From an uncultured Mollicutes bacterium (GTDB lineage: Bacteria; Bacillota_I; Bacilli_A; ML615J-28; CAG-313): 24,507 nt of DNA. The stretch spans positions 1 to 24,507 of the forward strand of contig UQBM01000025.1 of the NCBI GenBank assembly GCA_900539265.1, given 5' to 3'. This document shows, piece by piece, positions 15,568-23,068 of this stretch. Positions within the stretch are counted from its first letter, which is position 1, and each line of letters opens with the position of its first letter. Position numbers and translations under genes: made by a program. Below the pieces are notes generated by a model. The model was not told the origin of the DNA, did not search any database, and worked only from the letters and a program-made list of their open reading frames with translations.

Positions 15568-15593
15568 ATCTTATAAAGGGTTTATGCTTTTTT
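15562..15593 (+). terminator. Rho-independent terminator after the lipid kinase gene
   Basis: GCATAAA (15562-15568) pairs with TTTATGC (15581-15587), followed by six T. The stop codon of the gene (15565-15567) is within the left arm. Confidence 0.85.
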
Positions 15594-15638
15594 GTTATAT
15601 TTTTTACTTTACATTCATACATTAAAGTGGTGATAATT

Positions 15639-16799
15639 ATGAAAAAAGTATTAAATAAGAGCTTAATTATAGTCGCAATGCTTATAACTTTTATATACTC
15701 AATTAGCAATTATGCAAAAGCTGAAGATAACTTAATAAAATCAGCAAAAAGTGGGATAGCTATTGAAGTTGAGACGGGTGATGTTTTATATGATTACAAT
15801 GCTGATGAAGTAAGATTACCAGCTAGTACTACCAAAGTTATGACAATAAAATTAATTATGGATGCACTTCATGATGGTAAAATAAAACATAATCAATTAG
15901 TAACGACTTCTGATCATGCTGCATCAATGGGTGGTAGTCAAATATATCTTGCCCCTAAGGAACAAATGACTGTTGATGATTTGTTAAAGGCTGTAATTAT
16001 TGCCTCAGCAAATGATGCGGCGGTAACACTTGCTGAAGCAGTTTCTGGTACAGAGGAATTATTTGTTCAAAAAATGAATGAAGAAGCCAAGCGATTGGGT
16101 ATGACAAATACTAAATATTTAAATGCAACTGGTTTACATGAGGAAGGGCATGTAACTACTGCAAGAGATTTATCAATTATTGCTAGGGAACTTATTTCAA
16201 ATTATGAGGATGAAATTATACCATTGTCTTCAACTTATGAAGATTACTTAAGGAAAGAAACATCAAAACCATTTTGGTTAGTAAATACTAATAAATTAAT
16301 CAAAAGTGGTAATGGTATAGATGGATTGAAAACGGGATGGACAAACCAAGCAGGTTATTGTTTAGTAGCAACCAAAAAAGCAAATGGAATGAGAATTATT
16401 ACAGTAGTAATGGGAGCTCCAACTGTTGAGGGTCGAAATGCGGATACAGTTAATTTATTTAATTATGTTTTTGCTAATTTTGAAAAACAATTAATTAGTC
16501 CCAAAGGTTCAATTGTCAAAACAGAGGAAAATATTTTAATGAATCCATCGGTTTATAATATTGTTCTTTCACAAGATATTGCTAGAATGATTGAAAAAAA
16601 ATCCGAAGGTGGAATCCTCACTTATGAAATTAGAATTGACAAAGATAAAATTGAAGATGGTGATGGCAAAATAATAGGTAAACTATATGTTTACATAGAC
16701 AATAAATTATATAAAACTGTAGATTTGGAATTAAAAGAAAAAGTAAAGAAAAGTAATTTTTTAGAATTATTAGGTAGTATTTTTTCAAATATTTTATAA
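15639..16799 (+). CDS. dacF: D-alanyl-D-alanine carboxypeptidase, DacF type
   Basis: This encodes 386 residues. ATG 15639 is chosen because AAAGTGGTGA lies just upstream; a GTG in frame at 15627 is part of that ribosome binding site. A signal peptide (residues 1-28, ending AKA) is followed by the peptidase S11 domain with Ser63-x-x-Lys66 (ASTTK), Ser123-Ala-Asn125 and Lys231-Thr-Gly. All catalytic motifs are intact. A beta-rich C-terminal domain and a weakly hydrophobic end (about 370-386) may tether it to the membrane. The enzyme removes the terminal D-Ala of peptidoglycan stem peptides. Its place directly before spoIIA is the DacF position of Bacillus, where it acts in spore cortex formation. 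A terminator separates it from spoIIAA here. Confidence 0.92.
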   Translation: MKKVLNKSLIIVAMLITFIYSISNYAKAEDNLIKSAKSGIAIEVETGDVLYDYNADEVRLPASTTKVMTIKLIMDALHDGKIKHNQLVTTSDHAASMGGSQIYLAPKEQMTVDDLLKAVIIASANDAAVTLAEAVSGTEELFVQKMNEEAKRLGMTNTKYLNATGLHEEGHVTTARDLSIIARELISNYEDEIIPLSSTYEDYLRKETSKPFWLVNTNKLIKSGNGIDGLKTGWTNQAGYCLVATKKANGMRIITVVMGAPTVEGRNADTVNLFNYVFANFEKQLISPKGSIVKTEENILMNPSVYNIVLSQDIARMIEKKSEGGILTYEIRIDKDKIEDGDGKIIGKLYVYIDNKLYKTVDLELKEKVKKSNFLELLGSIFSNIL

Positions 16800-16804
16800 C
16801 TAAC

Positions 16805-16840
16805 AAAAACAGGGTTTATTATACAAAAAACTCTGTTTTT
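16805..16840 (+). terminator. Rho-independent terminator after dacF
   Basis: A 13-bp stem (16805-16817 with 16828-16840) contains one G-T wobble and a ten-base loop. The right arm ends in five T and more T-rich sequence follows. It means dacF and spoIIA are mostly separate transcripts. Confidence 0.8.
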
Positions 16841-16915
16841 ATTATTTTTAGGGCAAAATAATACACGCATATATAGAAGAATTTTGTCTAATTAATATTT
16901 TAGTATTAATTAATT

Positions 16916-16944
16916 TTGAATAATAAATAAAATTGTGTTACAAT
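16916..16944 (+). promoter_or_regulatory. SigA-like promoter of the spoIIA operon
   Basis: TTGAAT (16916-16921), a 17-base spacer and TACAAT (16939-16944) with TG at 16936-16937 make a good vegetative-type promoter. The predicted start near 16951 would fall on the first G of the ribosome binding site, giving a very short leader. A sequence one mismatch from the Spo0A box (TTTGTCTAA, 16883-16891) lies 24 bases upstream of the -35. Confidence 0.55.
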
Positions 16945-16962
16945 TCTAAAGGGGGGATGAAA

Positions 16963-17313
16963 ATGGCTGTTAATATACAAATGTCTATTAGAAAAAATAT
17001 GTTATTTGTGAGACTAAAAGGAGAATTAGATCAAGCAGTAACCGAGAAATTAAAAATCAGAATTAGTGAATTAATTGATAAATATGAAATTAAATATTTA
17101 ATATTTAATTTTGAAAAGTTAAATTTTATGGATAGTAGTGGGGTTGGATTTATTATTGGTAGATATTCCCAGGTTAAGAAAAGAAATGGTAAAATTATTG
17201 TTTGTTCAATGAATCGTTTGATTGAACGAATTTTTAATCTATCAGGATTAAAAAAAATATGTGGTGTTGCCACAAATGAAAATGAAGCAGAGAAAATGGT
17301 GGAGGTAGCCTAA
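16963..17313 (+). CDS. spoIIAA: Anti-anti-sigma factor SpoIIAA
   Basis: This encodes 116 residues. ATG 16963 follows AAAGGGGGG by six bases; ATG 16957 directly touches the G run and is less likely. A single STAS domain carries the phosphorylation motif FMDSSGVG with Asp57, Ser58 and Ser59. In Bacillus the serine of this motif is phosphorylated by SpoIIAB and dephosphorylated by SpoIIE. In the forespore the unphosphorylated form displaces sigma F from SpoIIAB. The length (117 in B. subtilis) and the following 'RYSQVKKRNGKIIV' match. It overlaps spoIIAB by one base (TAATG). Confidence 0.96.
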   Translation: MAVNIQMSIRKNMLFVRLKGELDQAVTEKLKIRISELIDKYEIKYLIFNFEKLNFMDSSGVGFIIGRYSQVKKRNGKIIVCSMNRLIERIFNLSGLKKICGVATNENEAEKMVEVA

Positions 17314-17750
17314 TGTATAATGAAATCAAAACGACATTTTTAGCAAAGGTTGATAACGTAATGTTGGCAAGAACGATAGGAGTAGGATTTCTAGTTAGCC
17401 TTGATTTACCGCTTAATTTTTTAAATGAAGTTAAAACAGTAATTTCTGAAGCTGTTACAAATGCTATTGTTCATGGATGTTTATCAAATGAAAATAAGCA
17501 TGTTCAATTAAACGTATCATATGATTCAGTCAACATTTATATTGAAGTAATTGATCATGGAATTGGAATTGAGGATATTGATAAAGCAAGAGAACCACTT
17601 TTCTCAACCAAACTTGAAGAAGAAAGAGCAGGACTTGGTTTTACCATAATGGAGGTATTTACTGATAAATTAGAAGTTAAGTCAAAACCTAATGAAGGAA
17701 CTAAAGTTTTGATGGTGAAAAAATATAATGAACAAGTGGAATTATCATAA
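17313..17750 (+). CDS. spoIIAB: Anti-sigma F factor and serine kinase SpoIIAB
   Basis: This encodes 145 residues, the family's usual size. The GHKL ATPase boxes are complete: N box with Glu46 and Asn50 (ISEAVTNAIVHG), G1 at DHGIGI (81-86) and G2 at GLGF (107-110). Arg20, which in B. subtilis contacts both sigma F and SpoIIAA, is conserved at the same number, as is Arg105 near the ATP lid. The protein therefore looks functional as a kinase of SpoIIAA and as an anti-sigma factor. Its usual partner gene, overlapping its end by 23 bases, has lost the sigma region 3 that SpoIIAB holds in the known structure. Confidence 0.96.
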   Translation: MYNEIKTTFLAKVDNVMLARTIGVGFLVSLDLPLNFLNEVKTVISEAVTNAIVHGCLSNENKHVQLNVSYDSVNIYIEVIDHGIGIEDIDKAREPLFSTKLEEERAGLGFTIMEVFTDKLEVKSKPNEGTKVLMVKKYNEQVELS

Positions 17751-18021
17751 TTATGAGTATGTTATTAATGAAAATATTTATTTAGTATATTTGCTTGTCG
17801 CAAAATTTAAAGTATCCTATCAAGTAAGAGATGATTTATTACAAGCAGGTTTTCGAGGTTTAATAAAAGCAATTAGAGTTTTTGATCTTCAAAAAGGATA
17901 TCAATTTTCTAAATTTGCTATTCCTATTATTTTAGAATCTATAAAAATAAGGTTGAGAAGTATAGAAATAAGTGATGACGAGGTAGTTGATTTAGTCGCA
18001 TCTTGCATAAGTGTAAAATGA
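17728..18021 (+). CDS. Truncated sigma-F-like protein, sigma region 2 only
   Basis: This encodes 97 residues; full SigF is about 255. The start ATG 17728 lies inside spoIIAB, with GGTGA ten bases upstream. Residues 15-77 align by eye with SigF region 2: the core-binding block is DDLLQAGFRGLIKAI (35-49), followed by FDLQKGYQFSKFAIPIILESI (52-72, region 2.3-2.4). The N-terminal 30 or so residues of SigF are missing, and everything after region 2, so regions 3 and 4 are absent. The last 20 residues (SIEISDDEVVDLV...) do not continue the family. The TGA stop is genuine: reading through gives no homology and the terminator follows within five bases. It could be a decaying gene, half of a split sigma factor (like B. 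subtilis RsoA, a region 2-like protein that works with SigO), or a core-binding decoy. The gene is in the sigF position of the conserved spoIIA operon. Confidence 0.8.
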   Translation: MNKWNYHNYEYVINENIYLVYLLVAKFKVSYQVRDDLLQAGFRGLIKAIRVFDLQKGYQFSKFAIPIILESIKIRLRSIEISDDEVVDLVASCISVK

Positions 18022-18025
18022 GAGA

Positions 18026-18051
18026 AGTGAAATTTTAATTTCACTTTTTTT
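18026..18051 (+). terminator. Rho-independent terminator ending the spoIIA operon
   Basis: AGTGAAATT (18026-18034) and AATTTCACT (18037-18045) form the stem; inner A-T pairs probably open to make the loop. Seven T (18045-18051) follow. It separates spoIIA from spoVA. Confidence 0.8.
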
Positions 18052-18103
18052 GTATATATTGGAAAAAAATACTAATAATAAAAACATGAAAGGAAGTATT
18101 GAA

Positions 18104-18538
18104 ATGGAAAAACGTATTTTCAAAAAAGTATTAGATGAAAAAAAGATTAAAAGACCTATTTTATTAAATGCTGTAAAAGCTTTTTTAGTTGGCGGTACCA
18201 TTTGCTTAATTGCTCAAGGTATATTGTGGTTGTTTAAAGATATTATTGGTATTGAAAAGGATAAATCAACTAGTTTAATGTACATTGTTATCGTAGGAGT
18301 AACTGCTATTTTTACAGGACTTGGCATTTTTGATCGAATTGGTCAATTTTCAGGTGCAGGAACCATCATACCAATTACAGGGTTTTCGAATTCAATGACA
18401 TCAGCAGCTTTAGAAAGTAAAAGTGAAGGTATTATTTTAGGAATTATGTCGAATATGTTTAAACTTGCAGGAGCTGTCATTGTCGCTGGAGTGGTTAGCG
18501 CTTTTATCATAGGAACTATTATTTTCTTATTTAGGTGA
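18104..18538 (+). CDS. spoVAC: Spore membrane protein SpoVAC
   Basis: This encodes 144 residues. ATG 18104 follows AAGGAAG (18090-18096) by seven bases; an upstream ATG at 18050 lies in the terminator tail and is not used. About four membrane segments (24-45, 57-75, around 84-100 and 119-143) and the signature 'GFSNSMTSAALESKSEG' mark it as SpoVAC. In Bacillus it forms part of the inner-membrane channel that imports Ca-dipicolinic acid into the spore and releases it on germination; SpoVAC has mechanosensitive channel properties. spoVAA and spoVAB, which precede it in B. subtilis, are absent, as is common in clostridia. Confidence 0.95.
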   Translation: MEKRIFKKVLDEKKIKRPILLNAVKAFLVGGTICLIAQGILWLFKDIIGIEKDKSTSLMYIVIVGVTAIFTGLGIFDRIGQFSGAGTIIPITGFSNSMTSAALESKSEGIILGIMSNMFKLAGAVIVAGVVSAFIIGTIIFLFR

Positions 18539-18542
18539 TAAA

Positions 18543-19553
18543 ATGAGAACAAAAGGAAAAAGTAGCGTAGAATTTAATAATGTATTTTTAAGATCATCAG
18601 CAGCAATTTCAGGGCCTAAAGAAAAAAAAGGCCCACTTGGTAAATTTTTTGATTATAGTTATGATGATCCTTATTGTAGAACAGAAAATTGGGAACAAGC
18701 AGAGATTAAATTACAAAAAGATGCAATGAAATTGGCTTTAAAAAAAATTGGACTTGAATTCTCTGATATTAGAGTGGTAATAGGTGGTGACTTAAATAAT
18801 CAATTGGCTATTACCAATTATGCAATGAGGGATTTTGATGTACCATATTTGGGTGTATATAGTGCTTGTTCAACATGCACTCAATCCATAGCTATTGCTT
18901 CTATGCTTATAGATAGTGGATATGGAGAAAATATTTTGATTATTACTTCAAGTCATAATTCAACAAGTGAAAGACAATTTAGGTATCCAACTGAATATGG
19001 TGGTCAAAAACCAACTTCAATGACATCTACTGCAACAGGAGCTGGTGCTGCAGTCATTTCTAATATCCCATCAGCAATCAAAATTACAAGGGCGACGATA
19101 GGTAAAATAGTGGACCCAAATCTTTCCGATACACAAGATATGGGACGGACAATGGCACCCGCTGCAGCAATGACTTTAAAACAACATTTAGAAGATTTTC
19201 AAATTGAATTAGATGAATATGATTTAATATTAACAGGTGATTTGTCAAAATATGGCTCTGAGGTGTTTATAGAGATTATGAAAGAATTTTCTTATAATTT
19301 AAGTGGAAATTATGATGATGCAGGAAAAATGCTATATGATATTAAAAATCAAGAAGTATTTGCTGGAGGAAGTGGATGTGGATGTATTAGTTTAGTTACA
19401 ATGGGTTATGTTGTTGATTGTTTAAAAAAAGGAATTTATAATAAAGTTTTACTAATAGCAACAGGGGCATTAATGAATCCAATTATGGTTGCTCAAAATG
19501 AAACAATTCCAGCAATTGCTCATGCTGTTGTTTTAGAAAGGAGTAATATATGA
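18543..19553 (+). CDS. spoVAD: Stage V sporulation protein SpoVAD
   Basis: This encodes 336 residues (338 in B. subtilis), with AGGTGA at the end of spoVAC serving as ribosome binding site. It has a thiolase-like fold (FabH-type halves) and binds dipicolinic acid. It is a peripheral inner-membrane protein facing the outer side of the spore membrane. The segment 'VYSACSTCTQSIAIA' holds the cysteine of the thiolase-type nucleophile position, followed by 'TSSHNSTSERQFRYPTEYG', typical of SpoVAD. It overlaps spoVAE by four bases (ATGA), so C, D and E are translationally coupled. Confidence 0.96.
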   Translation: MRTKGKSSVEFNNVFLRSSAAISGPKEKKGPLGKFFDYSYDDPYCRTENWEQAEIKLQKDAMKLALKKIGLEFSDIRVVIGGDLNNQLAITNYAMRDFDVPYLGVYSACSTCTQSIAIASMLIDSGYGENILIITSSHNSTSERQFRYPTEYGGQKPTSMTSTATGAGAAVISNIPSAIKITRATIGKIVDPNLSDTQDMGRTMAPAAAMTLKQHLEDFQIELDEYDLILTGDLSKYGSEVFIEIMKEFSYNLSGNYDDAGKMLYDIKNQEVFAGGSGCGCISLVTMGYVVDCLKKGIYNKVLLIATGALMNPIMVAQNETIPAIAHAVVLERSNI

Positions 19554-19900
19554 TTTTTTTGTATGCTTTTTTAATTGGAGGTTTAATTTGTCTTTTAGCA
19601 CAATTATGTATGGATTTATTTAAACTATTACCTGCACATATTGTGGTCATATTTGTGGCATTAGGTTCTATTTTTGAAGCTTTTCATTTATATGATAAAC
19701 TTATTGAATTTGCAGGTGCTGGAGCTTTAATGCCAATATCTAGTTTTGGGCATTCATTGACACATGCTGCAGTTGAAGCAGCAGTTAATTCCGACTATTT
19801 GGGTTTATTTATAGGAATATTTGATTTAACATCAAGTGGTATTGCTGCTGCCATTTTCTTTTCTTTTGTTATTGCATTAGTATGTAGACCACGAGGTTAA
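19550..19900 (+). CDS. spoVAE: Spore membrane protein SpoVAE (SpoVAEb type)
   Basis: This encodes 116 residues. The ATG is in the ATGA overlap with spoVAD, with AAAGGAG just before. Three or four membrane segments and the block 'IEFAGAGALMPISSFGHSLTHAAVEAA' mark SpoVAEb. That block resembles the 'FSGAGTIIPITGFSNSMTSAALE' block in SpoVAC, as expected for these paralogous proteins. It acts with SpoVAC and SpoVAD in Ca-DPA uptake and release. No SpoVAEa is present. spoVAF starts two bases after its stop. Confidence 0.94.
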   Translation: MIFLYAFLIGGLICLLAQLCMDLFKLLPAHIVVIFVALGSIFEAFHLYDKLIEFAGAGALMPISSFGHSLTHAAVEAAVNSDYLGLFIGIFDLTSSGIAAAIFFSFVIALVCRPRG

Positions 19901-19901
19901 G

Positions 19902-21278
19902 ATGAATTCATATGTTGAAAAACTCAAAAAGGATTTATCTTACAAAGAATCATTTGATGTTACTTTTAGAGAGATTAAAACAAAATATCATCATTATACA
20001 ATTATTTTTTTAAATTTTTTAATTAAAAGTGAGGGTATAATTAATATAATATATTCTTTAGATAATTTTTCATCATATGAGGGAGTCGAACAGATATCTA
20101 AAGTTATTTTAAATGAAAGTACAAGTACGGAGGATGATTATTATTTAATATATGATGCCATTTTAAGTGGCAATGTAGCAATTTTTGTTGATGATGATAC
20201 AAATGCTATCTTAAGTGAAGTTAGAAATTATCCAACTAGAGGTATTGAAGAACCTGATGGTGAAAAAGTTGTTAGAGGTAGTCGAGATGGATTTACTGAA
20301 AATATTGCAACTAATATAGGTCTTATAAGAAGAAGAGTAAAAAGTGGCAAACTTAAAACAATTAAATATACAATTGGGAAAATTAGTAAAACAAATGTTG
20401 CATTAGTATATATTGAGGATTATGTTAAACCGAAATATTTAGAACAAATAAAAAAGCGTCTTAATGATGTTGAGGTAGAAGAATTGACGATGAGTGATAA
20501 GGCTTTGGAAGAATTATTGATTAAAAATGTTTATACGCCATATCCACTTGTAAAGTATACAGAAAGACCAGATACTTTTGCCTCACATTTATATCAAGGA
20601 ATGTTTGGAATAATTGTAGATACCTCACCTAGTGCGATACTTGGACCTATTTCTATCTTTGATCATATGCAACATGCTGAAGAATTTAGACAAACATTAA
20701 TTTCTGGTTCATATTTACGTTTTATTAGGTTTATAGGAATAATTTTATCATTTCTTGCTGTGCCTATTTGGTTTACAATGTTGCAATATGAATCTTTACA
20801 CTTTAGTTATTTAGGTAAAATATTTGATGTTGAGAATAATCATCTTGCTATTTTTATTCAATTATTGATAATGGAATTAGGTATAGAGTTTATTAGAATG
20901 GCCTCTATTCATACTCCAGATGCTTTGTCTACTTCAATGGGAATAATTGCTGGTGTCATTGTTGGTGAAATGGCAATAAATATGAACATTTTATCAGAAC
21001 AAATTGTTCTACTTGGAGCAATTAGTGCAATAGGTTCATACATAACACCAAGTTATGAATTAAGTCTAGCAAATAAGATTGCTAAATTGATTATTATTTT
21101 TGTTGTTTTTTGTTTTGGTGTCTATGGTTTAATTTTTGGCCTAATAGCTTTATTGATTTACTTATCTTTTTTAAAAAGCTTTGGTAGACCATATCTTTAT
21201 CCTTTAATACCCTTTAATTTTAAGGCTTTGTTAAATCAACTCTTTAGAAAACCTTATAAAAAAAGAACACGTAAATAA
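19902..21278 (+). CDS. spoVAF: SpoVAF, GerA-family A-subunit-like spore membrane protein
   Basis: This encodes 458 residues. A soluble N-terminal half (about 1-260) includes 'GSRDGFTENIATNIGLIRRRVK', the hallmark of GerA-type A subunits, and 'IKYTIGKISKTNVALVYIEDYV'. The C-terminal part has about five membrane segments (from about 265 to 440), with 'PDALSTSMGIIAGVIVGE'. The position after spoVAE points to SpoVAF rather than a germinant receptor subunit; no B or C subunit gene follows. In Bacillus, SpoVAF is reported to help ion release early in germination. The basic tail (RKPYKKRTRK) faces the cytoplasm. No ribosome binding site gap exists, so it is probably coupled to spoVAE. Confidence 0.93.
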   Translation: MNSYVEKLKKDLSYKESFDVTFREIKTKYHHYTIIFLNFLIKSEGIINIIYSLDNFSSYEGVEQISKVILNESTSTEDDYYLIYDAILSGNVAIFVDDDTNAILSEVRNYPTRGIEEPDGEKVVRGSRDGFTENIATNIGLIRRRVKSGKLKTIKYTIGKISKTNVALVYIEDYVKPKYLEQIKKRLNDVEVEELTMSDKALEELLIKNVYTPYPLVKYTERPDTFASHLYQGMFGIIVDTSPSAILGPISIFDHMQHAEEFRQTLISGSYLRFIRFIGIILSFLAVPIWFTMLQYESLHFSYLGKIFDVENNHLAIFIQLLIMELGIEFIRMASIHTPDALSTSMGIIAGVIVGEMAINMNILSEQIVLLGAISAIGSYITPSYELSLANKIAKLIIIFVVFCFGVYGLIFGLIALLIYLSFLKSFGRPYLYPLIPFNFKALLNQLFRKPYKKRTRK

Positions 21279-21296
21279 TATCTATATACGAAACCC

Positions 21297-21325
21297 TTGC
21301 AAGAAATCCTTTTTTTTAGTATAAT
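21297..21325 (+). promoter_or_regulatory. SigA-type promoter of the RNase J-like gene
   Basis: TTGCAA (21297-21302), a 17-base spacer and TATAAT (21320-21325). Transcription would start near 21332, four bases before AAGGAGG. Confidence 0.75.
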
Positions 21326-21347
21326 AGTATATAATAAGGAGGATATT

Positions 21348-23021
21348 ATGGCAAATATCAAAGTTTTTGCACTGGGCGGATTAGGTGAAAATGGTAAAAA
21401 TATGTATATTGTTGAAGTAGATAAACACATTTTCATTTTAGATGCTGGTTTAAAGTATCCCGATATTGATATGTATGGAGTCGATGCAGTAATTCCAGAT
21501 ATGACTTATTTAGTGGAAAATAAAGATCGCATTGAAGGAGTATTTATTTCTCATGGTCATGAGGATCATATAAATGCTTTACCTTATCTATTGAAACAAA
21601 TACCTACTAGAATTTATGGAACTCATTTTACAATAAGTTTAATTGAAAATTTACTTTCTGATAACAAGATGAACATCAAAAAGTTTAAATTGTTTAGAAT
21701 CAATGAAAACAAGGTTTTAGGATTTGGTGATGTTAATGTTTCATTTTTTAATACTAGTCATAGTATTCCTGAATCAGTTGGTATTTCCATTAATACTAAA
21801 GATGGCTCAATTGTATATTGCACAGATTTTAATTTTGGACCTACTAATTATGGAAAATATCAAACATCATTCGATAAAATTATTGATTTGAGTAAGAAAA
21901 AAGTTTTGGCTTTGCTTACTGAAAGCATTGGTTCTGGAGCAATTGATCGGATTAAAAATGATTCTCTTTTAGAGCATAGTTATAAAAATATTTTACTTAA
22001 TATGAAGGGAAGAATTATTATTTCAGCTTATTCTTCAGATTTAAGTAGAATTCAGAAAGTTATAAATATGTCAATTGAAATGGGAAAAAGGATTGCAATG
22101 ATTAGCAGAAAATCAGAAAAAATTGTTGATGTTGCTATCAATTCTAAGTATTTAGTGGTTCCAAATGATAAATTTGTAAGATTAGAACCAATGACAGATG
22201 AAAAGACTCAAAATTTAGATAGCGATTTGGTTGTCATTATTACTGGTGTTCGTAATGAACCATATAGTCTTTTAGTAAGAATGGCTTTAGGAGAGGATAA
22301 ATTTATTAAACTGATGCCAACTGATACAGTTATTATGATGTGTCCACCAGTACCAGGTACTGAAAAATATGCAATAAATTCACTAAATACTCTTTATCGT
22401 TATGATACTAATATTGTAATTTTTGATAAAAAGATTTTACGTAGTTCTCATGCTAACAAAGAAGATTTAAAATTATTATATTCGATGTTAAAACCTACAT
22501 ATATTATTCCCATTAAAGGTGAATATCGTCATATGTATGAGCAATATATGGTAGCCAAGGATGCTGGATATAAAGATGATAATATCATTTTATTAGAAAA
22601 TGGTGAAATTGTTCATTTTATTAATGGTGAAAAAGGAAATCGAGATAAGGTTTATACTGGTGATATTTTTGTTGATGGTTCGCTTTTAGGAAATGTCAAT
22701 GAAGAAATTATCCATGATCGAGAAATATTAGCAGAAGATGGTGTTATTATTTTGACAATTAATTATGATAGTAGACTTCGAAAAGTAATTTCCATTCCTA
22801 GTTCAATTACGAAAGGTTTTTCATACAAATTAGATTATAACGAACTAGATAAAAAAATAGCAGAACTTTTGACTAGAATTGTTAATAATAATTTGATAAA
22901 AAAGCGCTTTTCTATAGAAGAGACAACTAAGATTGCTGAAGAAGAAGTGGCAAAGCTTGTAATGCGACTTGCAAAACATCGTCCTGTAGTAATTTGTACT
23001 TTAATTGATATTAATAAATAG
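21348..23021 (+). CDS. rnjB: RNase J-family protein, J2-like paralogue with altered active site
   Basis: This encodes 557 residues from ATG 21348, with AAGGAGG six bases upstream. It is a metallo-beta-lactamase/beta-CASP nuclease with RNase J length and C-terminal domain, related to the 5'-3' exo- and endonucleases of mRNA decay. Metal motif HGHEDH (69-74), His138 (TSHSIPES) and Asp160 (CTDFNF) are kept. In the beta-CASP part, motif A is Glu192 (TES where J1 has DST), motif B keeps His368 (SSH, but without the HxSGH pattern), and motif C reads PIKGEY with Lys390 where RNase J1 has the zinc-ligand His (PVHGEY). B. subtilis RNase J2 has Asn there, so this protein is J2-like. J2 is weakly active and works with J1. 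The J1 gene is not in the window. The subfamily call is an inference. Confidence 0.88.
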   Translation: MANIKVFALGGLGENGKNMYIVEVDKHIFILDAGLKYPDIDMYGVDAVIPDMTYLVENKDRIEGVFISHGHEDHINALPYLLKQIPTRIYGTHFTISLIENLLSDNKMNIKKFKLFRINENKVLGFGDVNVSFFNTSHSIPESVGISINTKDGSIVYCTDFNFGPTNYGKYQTSFDKIIDLSKKKVLALLTESIGSGAIDRIKNDSLLEHSYKNILLNMKGRIIISAYSSDLSRIQKVINMSIEMGKRIAMISRKSEKIVDVAINSKYLVVPNDKFVRLEPMTDEKTQNLDSDLVVIITGVRNEPYSLLVRMALGEDKFIKLMPTDTVIMMCPPVPGTEKYAINSLNTLYRYDTNIVIFDKKILRSSHANKEDLKLLYSMLKPTYIIPIKGEYRHMYEQYMVAKDAGYKDDNIILLENGEIVHFINGEKGNRDKVYTGDIFVDGSLLGNVNEEIIHDREILAEDGVIILTINYDSRLRKVISIPSSITKGFSYKLDYNELDKKIAELLTRIVNNNLIKKRFSIEETTKIAEEEVAKLVMRLAKHRPVVICTLIDINK

Positions 23022-23030
23022 TTCTAAAAT

Positions 23031-23068
23031 AAAAATCATTTCATAGATTTATATGAGGTGATTTTTTT
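23031..23068 (+). terminator. Terminator hairpin that contains the next gene's ribosome binding site
   Basis: A 15-bp stem (23031-23045 with 23052-23066, two G-T pairs) with a six-base loop ends in seven T (23062-23068). Its right arm contains GAGGTGA (23055-23061) and its T tract reaches into the TTG start codon of the next gene (23067). It can end the RNase J transcript, and in read-through RNA it would hide that ribosome binding site. Confidence 0.75.

Noticed and set aside
15593..15625. A sigma F/G-type promoter for dacF (TGTTATA and CATACAT about 16 bases apart).
   Set aside because: Both boxes differ from consensus and such AT-rich strings are frequent by chance here. It is left as a weak possibility.
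16848..16925. A sigma H promoter for spoIIA.
   Set aside because: GAAGAATTT (16876-16884) fits a -10, but no AGGAwWW lies 11-14 bases upstream; the nearest, AGGGCAAA, is too far and imperfect.
18022..18080. TGA read as Trp or Gly, which would extend the short sigma gene.
   Set aside because: Read-through adds about 20 residues with no sigma homology and passes through the terminator. TGG serves Trp elsewhere and TGA ends other intact genes such as mgtC and spoVAC.
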